DNA of 31,112 nucleotides from Deltaproteobacteria bacterium (GTDB lineage Bacteria > Desulfobacterota > Syntrophia > Syntrophales > UBA5619): contig JAPLJY010000325.1 of assembly GCA_026388345.1 (NCBI GenBank), forward strand, positions 1 to 31,112, given 5' to 3'. A model generated the notes under the pieces. That model had not been told where the DNA came from. It made no database searches and worked only from the letters and a program-made list of their open reading frames with translations. Shown here piece by piece: positions 15,480 to 22,736 of the stretch. The position numbers were made by a program, and so were the translations under genes. Numbering within the stretch: position 1 is the stretch's first letter; each line of letters begins with the position of its first letter.

Positions 15480-15716
15480 ATGGATATCAAGATCTTAGGG
15501 ATAGGATGTGCGAAATGCCAACAACTGGAGAAGATGGTCAGAGAAGCTGTCGGTGAAACGGGTGCCAAAGCCGACGTGGAACATGTGACGAATTTTAAAA
15601 AGATCGCCGAATACGGCGTCTTCAGCACACCGGCGGTGGTCGTGGATGGCAAGGTTAAGTCTGTGGGAAAGATCCCTAAAAAGGAAGAGATCGTGGCCTG
15701 GCTCGGCGGGAAATGA
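15480..15716 (+). CDS. Small thioredoxin/glutaredoxin-like protein (78 aa)
   Basis: A minimal thioredoxin fold of the redox-active disulfide protein (TM0996/MTH895-like) family. It has beta strand MDIKILGIG, the active CxxC as C10-AK-C13, then EHVTNFKKIAEYGVFSTPAVVVDGK with the cis-proline (TP) and KKEEIVAWLGGK at the end. It has no signal peptide, so it is cytoplasmic. Proteins of this type are regularly encoded beside ArsP/YraQ permeases and probably handle thiol-bound metalloid or keep the permease cysteines reduced; that role is inference. The start at 15480 is set by AGGAG 8 bases before it; an in-frame upstream ATG at 15462 lacks a site. Confidence 0.88.
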   Translation: MDIKILGIGCAKCQQLEKMVREAVGETGAKADVEHVTNFKKIAEYGVFSTPAVVVDGKVKSVGKIPKKEEIVAWLGGK

Positions 15717-15844
15717 GGGCATTCAGCACCGGCTTTCGTGGCAGATCTGGGGCGGAGTGAGGGGGGCGCTTCCCGCGCTTCCCTCCTACCTGGAGCGGGC
15801 AGATGATCTTGGGCGCAGGTGCCCTATTTCTTAAGGAGGAAATC

Positions 15845-16906
15845 ATGTCTGATGGAATTGCTAAGCGACTCTCGTTTCTGGACCGTTACCTGACACTCTG
15901 GATTTTTATGGCGATGGGTGCAGGTGTGTTGCTGGGTTATTTTGCACCGGGCATCGGCGATTGGATCGGTTCCCTCCGTCCGGAAGGCACCCAGACCAGC
16001 ATCCCGATCGCCGCCGGCCTGATCCTGATGATGTATCCGCCGCTGGCCAAGGTGAAATACGAGGAACTCGGCGATGTCTTCCGCGATTTCAAGGTGCTGG
16101 GGCTGAGCCTCGTTCAGAACTGGATCATCGGGCCGATCCTGATGTTCGTTCTGGCGGTCCTGTTTCTGCACAACCAGCCCGAGTTCATGATCGGCCTGAT
16201 CATGATCGGACTGGCCCGCTGCATCGCGATGGTCATCGTCTGGAACGATCTGGCCCAGGGCGATTGCGAGTACTGCGCGGGCCTCGTCGCCTTCAACGCG
16301 ATCTTTCAAGTCCTCTTTTACAGCGTTTACGCCTGGCTCTTCATCACCATCCTGCCGCCGCTGATCGGCCTATCCGGGGCCGTGGTGCAGATCACGATCG
16401 GCCAGATCGCCGAGAGTGTCTTCATCTATCTGGGCATCCCGTTTTTGGCGGGGATGATCACGCGTTTCGTTCTCGTCAAGCTGCGGGGAAAGACGTGGTA
16501 CCATGAAACGTTCATTCCCCGAATCTCTCCGATCACGCTGGTGGCGCTCCTCTTCACAATCGTGGTTATGTTCTCGATGCAGGGCAAAAAGATTATCGAA
16601 CAGCCGGGCGACGTGCTCTTGATTGCCGTGCCGCTGCTGATTTACTTCATCGTGATGTTTCTGGTGAGCTTCTGGATGAGCGCCAAGGCGGGGGCCGATT
16701 ACGGCAAGTCGGCCACCCTCTCCTTTACCGCCGCCAGCAACAATTTCGAGCTGGCCATCGCGGTGGCCGTCGGCGTCTTCGGGATCAAGCACGGAGCGGC
16801 GTTTGCGGCGGTGATCGGCCCGCTGGTGGAGGTTCCCGTGTTGATTAGCCTGGTCAACGTCGCGTTGAAGTTTAAGAGGAAATACTTTGAAACCAAATCG
16901 CTTTAG
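15845..16906 (+). CDS. acr3: ACR3-family arsenite efflux transporter (353 aa)
   Basis: A ten-span Bile/Arsenite/Riboflavin-transporter superfamily member that expels As(OH)3 using the proton motive force. Signatures: [20 protein letters not shown] at the start, [14 protein letters not shown], the essential cysteine C126 in [19 protein letters not shown], and [19 protein letters not shown] with its conserved Glu in span 9. The length is normal for bacterial ACR3. An AAGGAGG site 5-6 bases before the ATG makes this start certain; an in-frame upstream ATG at 15803 is not supported. The next gene starts 20 bases inside its 3' end. No ArsC arsenate reductase is in the cluster, so the direct substrate would be arsenite that is already reduced, as expected in an anaerobe. 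Confidence 0.95.
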   Translation: MSDGIAKRLSFLDRYLTLWIFMAMGAGVLLGYFAPGIGDWIGSLRPEGTQTSIPIAAGLILMMYPPLAKVKYEELGDVFRDFKVLGLSLVQNWIIGPILMFVLAVLFLHNQPEFMIGLIMIGLARCIAMVIVWNDLAQGDCEYCAGLVAFNAIFQVLFYSVYAWLFITILPPLIGLSGAVVQITIGQIAESVFIYLGIPFLAGMITRFVLVKLRGKTWYHETFIPRISPITLVALLFTIVVMFSMQGKKIIEQPGDVLLIAVPLLIYFIVMFLVSFWMSAKAGADYGKSATLSFTAASNNFELAIAVAVGVFGIKHGAAFAAVIGPLVEVPVLISLVNVALKFKRKYFETKSL

Positions 16907-17276
16907 GATTGCAGTAATTCTCTATGGCCTTTCGCTCCTGTCTCTGTTCACACTGCCGGCGGCTTTGCTCGCCGCAACGCCGCCGGATGTCCCCGTCAAG
17001 GGGATGGTGACAATGGTCGATCTGGGCGCGAAAAAATGCATCCCCTGCAAGATGATGGCGCCGATTCTGGAGAAGTTGGAAAAGGTATATGCCGGCAGGG
17101 CCGCCATCGTCTTCCTCGATGTCTGGGAGGACCCGAAACCGGCCCACCGCTTCGGCATCGGTGGGATTCCCACGCAGATTTTCTTCGACAAGGAGGGCCG
17201 GGAGGTCTTTCGGCACGCGGGGTTCCTGAGCGAAGAGGAGATCGTCCGCCGGCTCAAGGATATGGGCGTAAAATAG
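16887..17276 (+). CDS. Exported thioredoxin-family protein (129 aa)
   Basis: A signal peptide or anchor spans about residues 7-30 ([20 protein letters not shown]). The mature part is a thioredoxin fold with active site KKC51IPC54[21 protein letters not shown], the cis-Pro block [12 protein letters not shown] and a C-terminal helix. The IP dipeptide and weakly acidic surroundings suggest a reductant or a TlpA/ResA-like role in the periplasm. The start is TTG, 20 bases inside acr3, with AGAGGA 6 bases upstream, so translation is coupled to acr3. The CcdA-type gene follows after 10 bases and is the natural electron supplier. The periplasmic target is unknown. Confidence 0.88.
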   Translation: MKPNRFRIAVILYGLSLLSLFTLPAALLAATPPDVPVKGMVTMVDLGAKKCIPCKMMAPILEKLEKVYAGRAAIVFLDVWEDPKPAHRFGIGGIPTQIFFDKEGREVFRHAGFLSEEEIVRRLKDMGVK

Positions 17277-17286
17277 AAGGCGCAAC

Positions 17287-17994
17287 ATGCTGACGCAATT
17301 TTTTCTCACCATCAACGACTGGATTACCGGCGCAACCTACCTGGCAGCGCTGGGCTGCTTTTTGTGGGGGATGGTCAGCGTCCTGCTGAGCCCCTGCCAC
17401 ATGGCCTCCATCCCGCTGGTCGTGGCCTACGTGGCCGGACAGGAGCAGGTTCTCAAACCGCGACAGGCCGCCCATTACGCCGTTTTCTTTACCGTGGGGC
17501 TCTTCATTACGATCGCCGTGATCGGCGTCGTCTGTGCGCTGCTGGGACGGATGCTCGGGGATGTGGGAAGCTACTGGCAGATCGCTGTCGGTCTCGTTCT
17601 GATCTGGGTCGCCCTGGGGATGCTCGGGGTGGAGAAGTGCAACCTCTCCGGCAGCCGGCTGCACCGGTTGAACGTCAAGGGCCTTCGCGGCGCGTTCCTG
17701 CTGGGGCTGGCCTACGGGGTTCTGTCCGGCTCCTGCACCTTCGGCTTCATCGCCCCCATCCTGGCGATCATCACGGTTCAACAGAAGGTCTTGACCGGGG
17801 TCCTGCTGATCCTGCTGTTCGCCCTGGGCCACTGCCTCCCCATCATGATCGCCGGCAGTTCCACCGCGGCGGTTCGGCGCCTGACGGAGAGCGAAACCTG
17901 GATCGGATCGGGGGGCTGGTTCCGGAAGAGCGCCGGGATCGTCATCGGCCTGCTGGGGATCTATTTCATCGGCAGTCCCTTTGTGATAGGTTGA
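17287..17994 (+). CDS. CcdA/DsbD-type transmembrane electron transporter (235 aa)
   Basis: A six-span CcdA-family protein. Key cysteines lie in spans 1 and 4: C37 in SVLLSPCHMASIPL and C150 in GVLSGSCTFGFIAP. In CcdA/DsbD these exchange a disulfide to move electrons from cytoplasmic thioredoxin to periplasmic acceptors. The length equals stand-alone CcdA, with no DsbD alpha or gamma domains. The exported thioredoxin encoded 10 bases upstream can act as the gamma-like partner, giving a split DsbD relay. Its place inside an arsenic cluster, rather than near cytochrome c genes, suggests a metalloid or thiol stress role. The annotation as electron transporter is firm; the acceptor is not. Confidence 0.9.
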   Translation: MLTQFFLTINDWITGATYLAALGCFLWGMVSVLLSPCHMASIPLVVAYVAGQEQVLKPRQAAHYAVFFTVGLFITIAVIGVVCALLGRMLGDVGSYWQIAVGLVLIWVALGMLGVEKCNLSGSRLHRLNVKGLRGAFLLGLAYGVLSGSCTFGFIAPILAIITVQQKVLTGVLLILLFALGHCLPIMIAGSSTAAVRRLTESETWIGSGGWFRKSAGIVIGLLGIYFIGSPFVIG

Positions 17995-17997
17995 GCC

Positions 17998-18747
17998 ATG
18001 GAACATAACCACAGTCACAATCATGAGCAGCCGGCGTCGCTGAAAAACCTTATTTTCGCCATGATGATCAACGGCGGGATCGTGGCCTTCGAGATGTTTT
18101 TCGGCCTCCTGATTCAGAGCATGGCGCTGATCTCGGACGCCGTTCACAATCTGAGCGACATCGCCGCGATGATCTTCAGCTACTGGGCGGAGAAGGTCTC
18201 CCGCCACCCCGCGAATGAATTGAAAACATACGGATACCGGAAGATCGAATTTATCGCCGCTTTTGTCAACAGCATCGTCCTGTCCGTCGTCATCGCCTTC
18301 GTCTTCTGGGAGACCCTCAAGCGGTTCACGGTGCCACTGGAAATCCCCGGCAAGGAGATGCTCTGGGTCGCCGTCATCGCCTTTGTCGGCAACGGGGCGG
18401 CCACGCTGCTGCTGCAGAAAATCTCGGCGCGGAACTTCAACATGAAAAGCGCCTGGCTTCATTCGCTTCAGGACGCCCTGTTCTCCCTCGGAGTCATTGT
18501 CGGCGCCCTTCTGATCATCTTCTTCGGCTGGCGTCTGGTCGATCCCCTCATCTCGCTTGCCATCTGCATCGTCATTGCCCGCGAGATCTACAAGATCGTC
18601 CGGCAGGCGGTCAATTCTCTTCTGGATGCCGTGCCGCCCGGGATCGATTTCATCCAGGTCCGAAACGACCTGCTGGCGATCCCTGCCGTAGCGGAGGTCA
18701 ACGATCTCCACATCTGGCAGACCGGCGCCGATCAGAAGCTGCTATAG
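17998..18747 (+). CDS. Cation diffusion facilitator (CDF) transporter, C-terminus cut short (249 aa)
   Basis: A six-span CDF (CzcD/ZitB-like) divalent metal/proton antiporter. The His-rich start is MEHNHSHNHE. The metal site in span 2 is D47-x2-H50-x3-D54 (SDAVHNLSD), and in span 5 it is H155-x3-D159 (HSLQDALFS). A His in place of the first Asp of each pair is typical of the Zn/Cd type. The cytoplasmic dimerisation domain begins (VPPGIDFIQVRNDLL, VNDLHIWQTG) but a TAG stops it at QKLL. Normal members continue for about 50 residues. The same frame goes on for 16 codons, ending CSHCN-stop. It follows ccdA by 3 bases. It is either a truncated but active transporter or a decaying gene. It is the last gene before the right 56-bp repeat. 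Confidence 0.88.
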   Translation: MEHNHSHNHEQPASLKNLIFAMMINGGIVAFEMFFGLLIQSMALISDAVHNLSDIAAMIFSYWAEKVSRHPANELKTYGYRKIEFIAAFVNSIVLSVVIAFVFWETLKRFTVPLEIPGKEMLWVAVIAFVGNGAATLLLQKISARNFNMKSAWLHSLQDALFSLGVIVGALLIIFFGWRLVDPLISLAICIVIAREIYKIVRQAVNSLLDAVPPGIDFIQVRNDLLAIPAVAEVNDLHIWQTGADQKLL

Positions 18748-18837
18748 ATCCTGCCCTTCTCGGCCGGAGAGATGGAGCACTGCAGCCACTGCAATTGATG
18801 CCAGGGAACTTTCCGGCAAGGAAGCTGTCTGTTTTTG

Positions 18838-18893
18838 ATTACGCCCTTATCCCCGCTTACAAGGCGGGGCTTGCGGGTTTAAGCTCCCGGTCA
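18838..18893 (-). repeat. 56-bp inverted repeat, right copy
   Basis: On the minus strand it reads TGACCGGGAGCTTAAACCCG and on to GCGGGGATAAGGG, matching the left copy at 13752-13807 nearly throughout, with a shared central hairpin (CCCCGC/GCGGGG here). The two copies lie about 5.03 kb apart in opposite orientation. Confidence 0.75.
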
Positions 18894-19017
18894 TCCATCC
18901 AACCGTTCTGCATCGCGAGCTCCGTTTCCGTCTGATGACCGGGACTGCCGGCGCTGTTACTTGCCTTATTGTAGTAGCTGAGGGAAACAAAAGCGGATGT
19001 GCGTTTCAGCCTGCTGA

Positions 19018-19239
19018 CTATTCGTCCTCCCCGGGTTCAAAAAGCCGTTTCAGCGACTCCAGATATCCTGCCGAAAGTCCCTCACCCTCTCCGGGCGCCC
19101 ACAGCGGTTTTTCGGCCTGGGTCAACGGCCGGAAGGGTCCCGCCTTGGCCTCGAATAATACTCACCGCGCCTCCGGGGAGATCTCGTCGAGTTTTTGCCG
19201 GTCGATGAAGAGGAGAAAATGGAGTATCCTTTTCGATAA
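19018..19239 (-). pseudogene. Unidentified coding remnant with internal stop
   Basis: One minus-strand frame reads like a protein C-terminus: HFLLFIDRQKLDEISPEAR, an in-frame TGA at 19162-19164, then VLFEAKAGPFRPLTQAEK and so on to LKRLFEPGEDE-stop. The region before it closes with two stop codons. The amino-acid pattern is convincing as former coding sequence, but I do not recognise the family. It lies between the arsenic cluster repeat and the restriction-modification genes, suggesting a gene broken by insertion of one of them. Confidence 0.35.
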
Positions 19240-19263
19240 TCATCAGAAAAATGAGAGAAGCAC

Positions 19264-19286
19264 ACTATAGTCTGTAGATTAATAGT
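19264..19286. promoter_or_regulatory. Candidate operator (C-box) of the R-M control protein
   Basis: ACTATAGT, then CTGTAGATTA, then ATAGT gives inverted ACTAT/ATAGT elements 24 bases before the control gene ATG. They overlap the -35 position of a possible leaderless promoter (CATTAT at 19298-19303). No SD site precedes that ATG, which agrees with leaderless C-gene transcripts. Confidence 0.35.
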
Positions 19287-19309
19287 ATTCATTTCAACAT
19301 TATTAGCTC

Positions 19310-19600
19310 ATGGAAATCTGCGATCCAAGGGATAGCGAAGGAAAAATTCTGGGGAAGGCGTTCGGAGTCGTCCTTCGCCGTCTTCGTCAAGAGCGCGGCA
19401 TATCCCAGGAGGGGCTTGGTTTTGAAAGCGGCTACCACCGCACCTACATCAGCCTTCTCGAACGAGGACAGAAAAGTCCTTCGCTGCAGACCATATTCAG
19501 GCTGGCAAACACATTAAAAATCCATCCAGCAGAATTGATCAGACAGGTCGATTCCGAAACGGAAACGCTTTTGCGTAATCCTTGCAAAGGTGCCGATTAG
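19310..19600 (+). CDS. XRE-type HTH regulator, R-M control (C) protein candidate (96 aa)
   Basis: A small Cro/C1-type DNA-binding protein. Residues about 14-72 form the five-helix fold: LGKAFGVVLRRLRQERGISQ, the HTH EGLGFESGYHRTYISLLERG, then KSPSLQTIFRLANTLKIHPAELI. The YISLLERGQKSPS block is highly characteristic of controller proteins of type II restriction-modification systems. These activate their own and the nuclease genes after a delay, while methylation protects the host. The nuclease gene starts 3 bases after its stop. No SD site is evident before the ATG; leaderless initiation is common for such genes. A generic XRE regulator is possible, but the context makes the control role likely. 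Confidence 0.85.
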   Translation: MEICDPRDSEGKILGKAFGVVLRRLRQERGISQEGLGFESGYHRTYISLLERGQKSPSLQTIFRLANTLKIHPAELIRQVDSETETLLRNPCKGAD

Positions 19601-19603
19601 ATC

Positions 19604-20212
19604 ATGAAAATCGTGGAGATCGAAAGGATCATAGACTCGGGGCCGTTTTTCCAATCCGCAGATTGGGAAAAGATCGAAGAGCACATTCGTCAGGCGATCC
19701 AATCCATCGAATGGCCTCCGGATTCAGGATCATTCACCCTATTTGACGAACCCGGCAAGAAACGCGGCCAGGGAAGCGGCGTCAAACCGATTAAAGAGGC
19801 CTGCATGCGAAAATTGAAATCCTTTGGCTGGCAACTGGAAACACGTGTTGATATCGCAACCCTGAAACGACCTGGCCCTATGGATGCAACCTGCGCGGTG
19901 GGCAATCGACTTTTCTGTTTGGAATGGGAAACAGGCAATATTTCCTCCAGCCACCGATCCCTAAACAAAATGGCCCTGGGAATCCTGAAGAAAGTTTTAA
20001 TCGGGGGTGCCCTGATTGTCCCCACCCGTAAGATGTACCGATATTTGACCGATCGTATCGGTAATCTACAGGAACTTGAGCCGTATTTTCCATTGTGGAA
20101 AGCCCTTCACGTCGATGAGGGTCTTCTCGTCGTCATCGCAATCGAGCATGATTCGGTCAGCTCCGAGGTAAAGAGGATCGCAAAAGGAACGGACGGAAGG
20201 GCACTGCTATAA
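19604..20212 (+). CDS. Type II restriction endonuclease, BamHI/BglII-like PD-(D/E)XK fold (202 aa)
   Basis: The likely catalytic residues form D94-x12-E107-W-E109 in PMDATCAVGNRLFCLEWETG, followed by NISSSHRSLNKMALGIL. An E-x-E in place of the usual E-x-K, followed by a conserved R-x-L/NK helix, is reminiscent of BamHI (D94, E111, E113) and BglII rather than EcoRI. Length matches small homodimeric type IIP enzymes cutting palindromic sites. It is co-directional with the control protein (3-base gap) and convergent with the methyltransferase gene, whose stop lies 4 bases away. The recognition sequence cannot be read from the protein. The nuclease call rests on motif plus context; the exact superfamily branch is inference. 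Confidence 0.75.
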   Translation: MKIVEIERIIDSGPFFQSADWEKIEEHIRQAIQSIEWPPDSGSFTLFDEPGKKRGQGSGVKPIKEACMRKLKSFGWQLETRVDIATLKRPGPMDATCAVGNRLFCLEWETGNISSSHRSLNKMALGILKKVLIGGALIVPTRKMYRYLTDRIGNLQELEPYFPLWKALHVDEGLLVVIAIEHDSVSSEVKRIAKGTDGRALL

Positions 20213-20216
20213 AACG

Positions 20217-21599
20217 CTATTGTTTCTGAAGGATCAAAATATATTCGCGCCGAAGCGTATTGGATATTCCGATGATGGGGCGGCTCATCATCCTGATCGG
20301 CTTGAAACCGAAACCGGCGCCGATATCAATCAAGATCTCGTGCAATCCCATCACCTCCTCGGGCGACATGCCGAGCACCTTGCTCAACTGATTGCTGTTT
20401 GTCCCGACGATGATCGTACACAGACGACCCTGGCGTAAAACCCGCGCGCATTCGAAAAGGATTTTTTCCATGTCTTCGCGGTATCGTTGATATTTCTCAA
20501 ACAGACTGCGTCCGCGAAGCCCGACCATCCTTTCCCGCAGAGCCTCTACGTCCACCCCCATGAAATTCAAATGGAAGGCATCATTGGCCAGATAATCGAT
20601 GGCAAAGCTGTACGGAGGTGAAAAGAGGATGCCGTCGACGCTTAGGTCGTTCAGGGAAAGCGCCCGCGCATCGCCCTCCAGAATCTCCGCCAGAGCCGGC
20701 TCCACACCCAAATCCGATAAGACATTCTGAATTTTCTCGGCAACGAACAGGTACCGCTCCAGAATCGCCCGGAATTGGTCCAGAGGAGATTTCCTGACGC
20801 TCCTCTCCGCATATCCGGCGCTGTCGAGATAGGCCAGTAAAAGAAAATGATAGGTATTTAAGGTATCCCGGCCTTTGTCCGGCAGGGGCCGTCGATCTTT
20901 TTCGCCTGCATATCCCGCCGCCTCTTCCATGACGGACATAAATGCTTCGGCCGCTTTAACTTTTCCGGTCTTGCTTCCCTGCTGCGGTTGGCCGACCCTT
21001 TTCCGGAAGTATTCAAACACCTCTTCGCAATGGGTCAGCGCACCCCTGGCGCGGGCCAGGGACATGGTCAGGGTGTCCAGTTTCGTCTGGGTCATGAAGC
21101 GGCAAAACGGACTGGCGTCGATACCTATGGATTTGATCCCCATCAGAGACGCTTCAACCGGGACGGTCCCGGAACCCATCATGGGATCGAGAATCGTCTC
21201 GCCGGGTTTGAGTCCCATCACATTGATGATCCCCTTGATCATCTGGGGATGAAATTTCCCCCGGTAAGGGAAAAGGCCGTGTGTGGCATAGCCGGTGCGG
21301 AAAATATTCTTTTCAAAAAACGATTTCAGTCGGGAAGACGAGTCATGCGGCAATTTCAAAGGCCGGCCTGTACACATAAGAAAGTGTCTGGTGTATTCTC
21401 CCCCGACGACTGAAAAATATGCCGCGTTCCTGACTAGTTCCTCATCAGTCAGGAGGAGATTCTCATAAAAGGCCAGTTCAAGTTCATAGATGTCGCTCAA
21501 ATTCGGGATCAGTTGCCGTTCCGGAGGGAACAACCCCTCGGTCATATTGCGTTTCAGGGCGCTGATCACCATTTCATTGTTCACCGCCGTTTTCCTCAT
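20217..21599 (-). CDS. DNA methyltransferase with SPPY motif (460 aa)
   Basis: An AdoMet-dependent DNA amino-methyltransferase. Motif X-like GLFPYRGKFHPQMI (108-121) is followed by motif I, ILDPMMGSGTVPVEA (136-150), which binds AdoMet. The catalytic motif IV is FSPPYSF (326-332). SPPY usually marks N4-cytosine enzymes, though N6-adenine cannot be excluded. About 175 residues lie between motifs I and IV, leaving room for a target-recognition region. Motif order is X-I-IV. The ATG overlaps the stop of the upstream methyltransferase by 4 bases (ATGA). It presumably protects the host from the nuclease encoded convergently 4 bases away, perhaps together with the other methyltransferase. Confidence 0.88.
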   Translation of the reverse strand: MRKTAVNNEMVISALKRNMTEGLFPPERQLIPNLSDIYELELAFYENLLLTDEELVRNAAYFSVVGGEYTRHFLMCTGRPLKLPHDSSSRLKSFFEKNIFRTGYATHGLFPYRGKFHPQMIKGIINVMGLKPGETILDPMMGSGTVPVEASLMGIKSIGIDASPFCRFMTQTKLDTLTMSLARARGALTHCEEVFEYFRKRVGQPQQGSKTGKVKAAEAFMSVMEEAAGYAGEKDRRPLPDKGRDTLNTYHFLLLAYLDSAGYAERSVRKSPLDQFRAILERYLFVAEKIQNVLSDLGVEPALAEILEGDARALSLNDLSVDGILFSPPYSFAIDYLANDAFHLNFMGVDVEALRERMVGLRGRSLFEKYQRYREDMEKILFECARVLRQGRLCTIIVGTNSNQLSKVLGMSPEEVMGLHEILIDIGAGFGFKPIRMMSRPIIGISNTLRREYILILQKQ

Positions 21600-22468
21600 T
21601 CTTCAACAAAATCTTCTGATTTGTGTGGTTTGAGACTCTCGGTCCGGAGACGTTCGACGATCACATCGCAACTTTCCAGATCCATCCCGATCCAGTGACG
21701 ACCGAATCGCTCGCACACGTCATAGGTCGTCCCGCTGCCGCCGAACGGATCCAGGACCAAATCGCATTCCTGGGTGGACATCTGGATAACCCGTTCGAGA
21801 ATTTTGGTGGACAACTGATTCAATGTGCGCTTGCGGCTCTTGAATTTCCAGTGCCGGACCGGGGTGATGTCATTCCATACGTCGGTCAGGGTTACTCCGT
21901 TCGGATTCATCGCCCCTCTGTGACCTCCATAATCCTTGATCTCCCGGCCGCAGTGACGGCATGTCTCTATGGGCGTACGGATTCTCCGGAAGGTATTTGC
22001 CTTCCCCTTGGTGAAATACAAGAGGCTGTAATGGGACGGATACAGCCTACCTGGAATCGGCAAAGACAGTTTGATATTGACCGCGATCCAGTGACGGAAC
22101 GTCATCCCCGTTTCGGCCAGATAACTTCCCAGATGGATATTCCATTTCGGGAGATTGTAAACGAACAGCGCCCCGCCCGGTTTCAAGACCCGGACGCAGT
22201 GATCCAGCCAATTCCTGCACCATTCAATATAGTCATCATCCGAACGGCTATCATCGACCTGGCTTCCGTATTCCTTGGCCAGATTGAATGGAGGGTCGGC
22301 AAAGATAGTATCGATAGAATCGTCCTTAATAAAAGGCAGGATATTCAGGCAATCACCTTCATATAAGGCACCGTAGCGACTGGAAAAAGCCAGGCGCTGT
22401 TCTATCCCCTTATTCACAACATCCGTCGGTGTCCAAAATTCAATTTCTTCAAGTAGCGGTAAGGACAT
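21596..22468 (-). CDS. Beta-class DNA methyltransferase (DPPF, 290 aa)
   Basis: A D12/N4-N6 methyltransferase with motif IV first: DTIFADPPFNLAKEY (DPPF at 58-61). Then come LKPGGALFVYNLPKW and a region with CRHCGREIKDYGGHRGAM and LTDVWNDITPVRHWK. Motif I is last, LVLDPFGGSGTTYDVC (about 238-253), with GMDLESCDV after it. IV-before-I order is beta class. DPPF is compatible with N6-adenine or N4-cytosine. It is the first gene of the minus-strand methyltransferase pair. A promoter-like TTGCTG-17-TATATT lies upstream at 22519-22547. Its ribosome site is weak. Two methyltransferases with one small nuclease is more than a simple palindromic site needs. Confidence 0.9.
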   Translation of the reverse strand: MSLPLLEEIEFWTPTDVVNKGIEQRLAFSSRYGALYEGDCLNILPFIKDDSIDTIFADPPFNLAKEYGSQVDDSRSDDDYIEWCRNWLDHCVRVLKPGGALFVYNLPKWNIHLGSYLAETGMTFRHWIAVNIKLSLPIPGRLYPSHYSLLYFTKGKANTFRRIRTPIETCRHCGREIKDYGGHRGAMNPNGVTLTDVWNDITPVRHWKFKSRKRTLNQLSTKILERVIQMSTQECDLVLDPFGGSGTTYDVCERFGRHWIGMDLESCDVIVERLRTESLKPHKSEDFVEE

Positions 22469-22518
22469 GGCGAGTCAATCACCCTCAGATGGAATTTTTC
22501 TATTTAAAATCTGCTTGG

Positions 22519-22547
22519 AATATAGGCCAAAACTTCCGTCTCAGCAA
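22519..22547 (-). promoter_or_regulatory. Promoter candidate for the methyltransferase genes
   Basis: On the minus strand TTGCTG (22547-22542), 17 bases, then TATATT (22524-22519), about 50 bases before the ATG. The -10 is good and the -35 only fair. A separate promoter for methylation is expected in control-protein R-M systems. Confidence 0.45.
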
Positions 22548-22651
22548 GGAAGAACATGACAGTAATAAAACTGACCGCCCGGTACGCCGGATTTCTTGCG
22601 GTCCCCGTCGGGACATAACGGCGGTTGTTCGCGTTTGCCCGGCACTGAGCC

Positions 22652-22680
22652 TTGACTTAAGACGATAAGGCGATTAAATT
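22652..22680 (+). promoter_or_regulatory. Promoter candidate for the hydroxyacid dehydrogenase gene
   Basis: TTGACT (22652-22657), a 17-base spacer and TAAATT (22675-22680), about 55 bases before the ATG. The -35 matches five of six consensus bases; the -10 is fair. Confidence 0.55.
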
Positions 22681-22736
22681 AATTTAGACATTCAAAATCT
22701 TGGGGACGCACGGTTGTACGTCCAGTAGGAGGACTT

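Larger units (their letters stand above)
18748..19309. other. 562-bp intergenic stretch after the arsenic cluster
   Basis: No intact gene is seen. It contains the 16-codon in-frame tail of the CDF gene, a weak hairpin with a short T-run (18809-18836), the right copy of the 56-bp repeat, a minus-strand coding remnant at 19018-19239, and the control region of the restriction-modification genes. This looks like a junction where material has been inserted or lost. Confidence 0.6.

Noticed and set aside
17254..18711. A 485-codon minus-strand open frame opposite ccdA and the CDF gene
   Set aside because: The product is Asp/Gln/His/Arg-rich, as expected from reverse reading of GC-rich membrane-protein genes. 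The plus-strand genes have full motifs.
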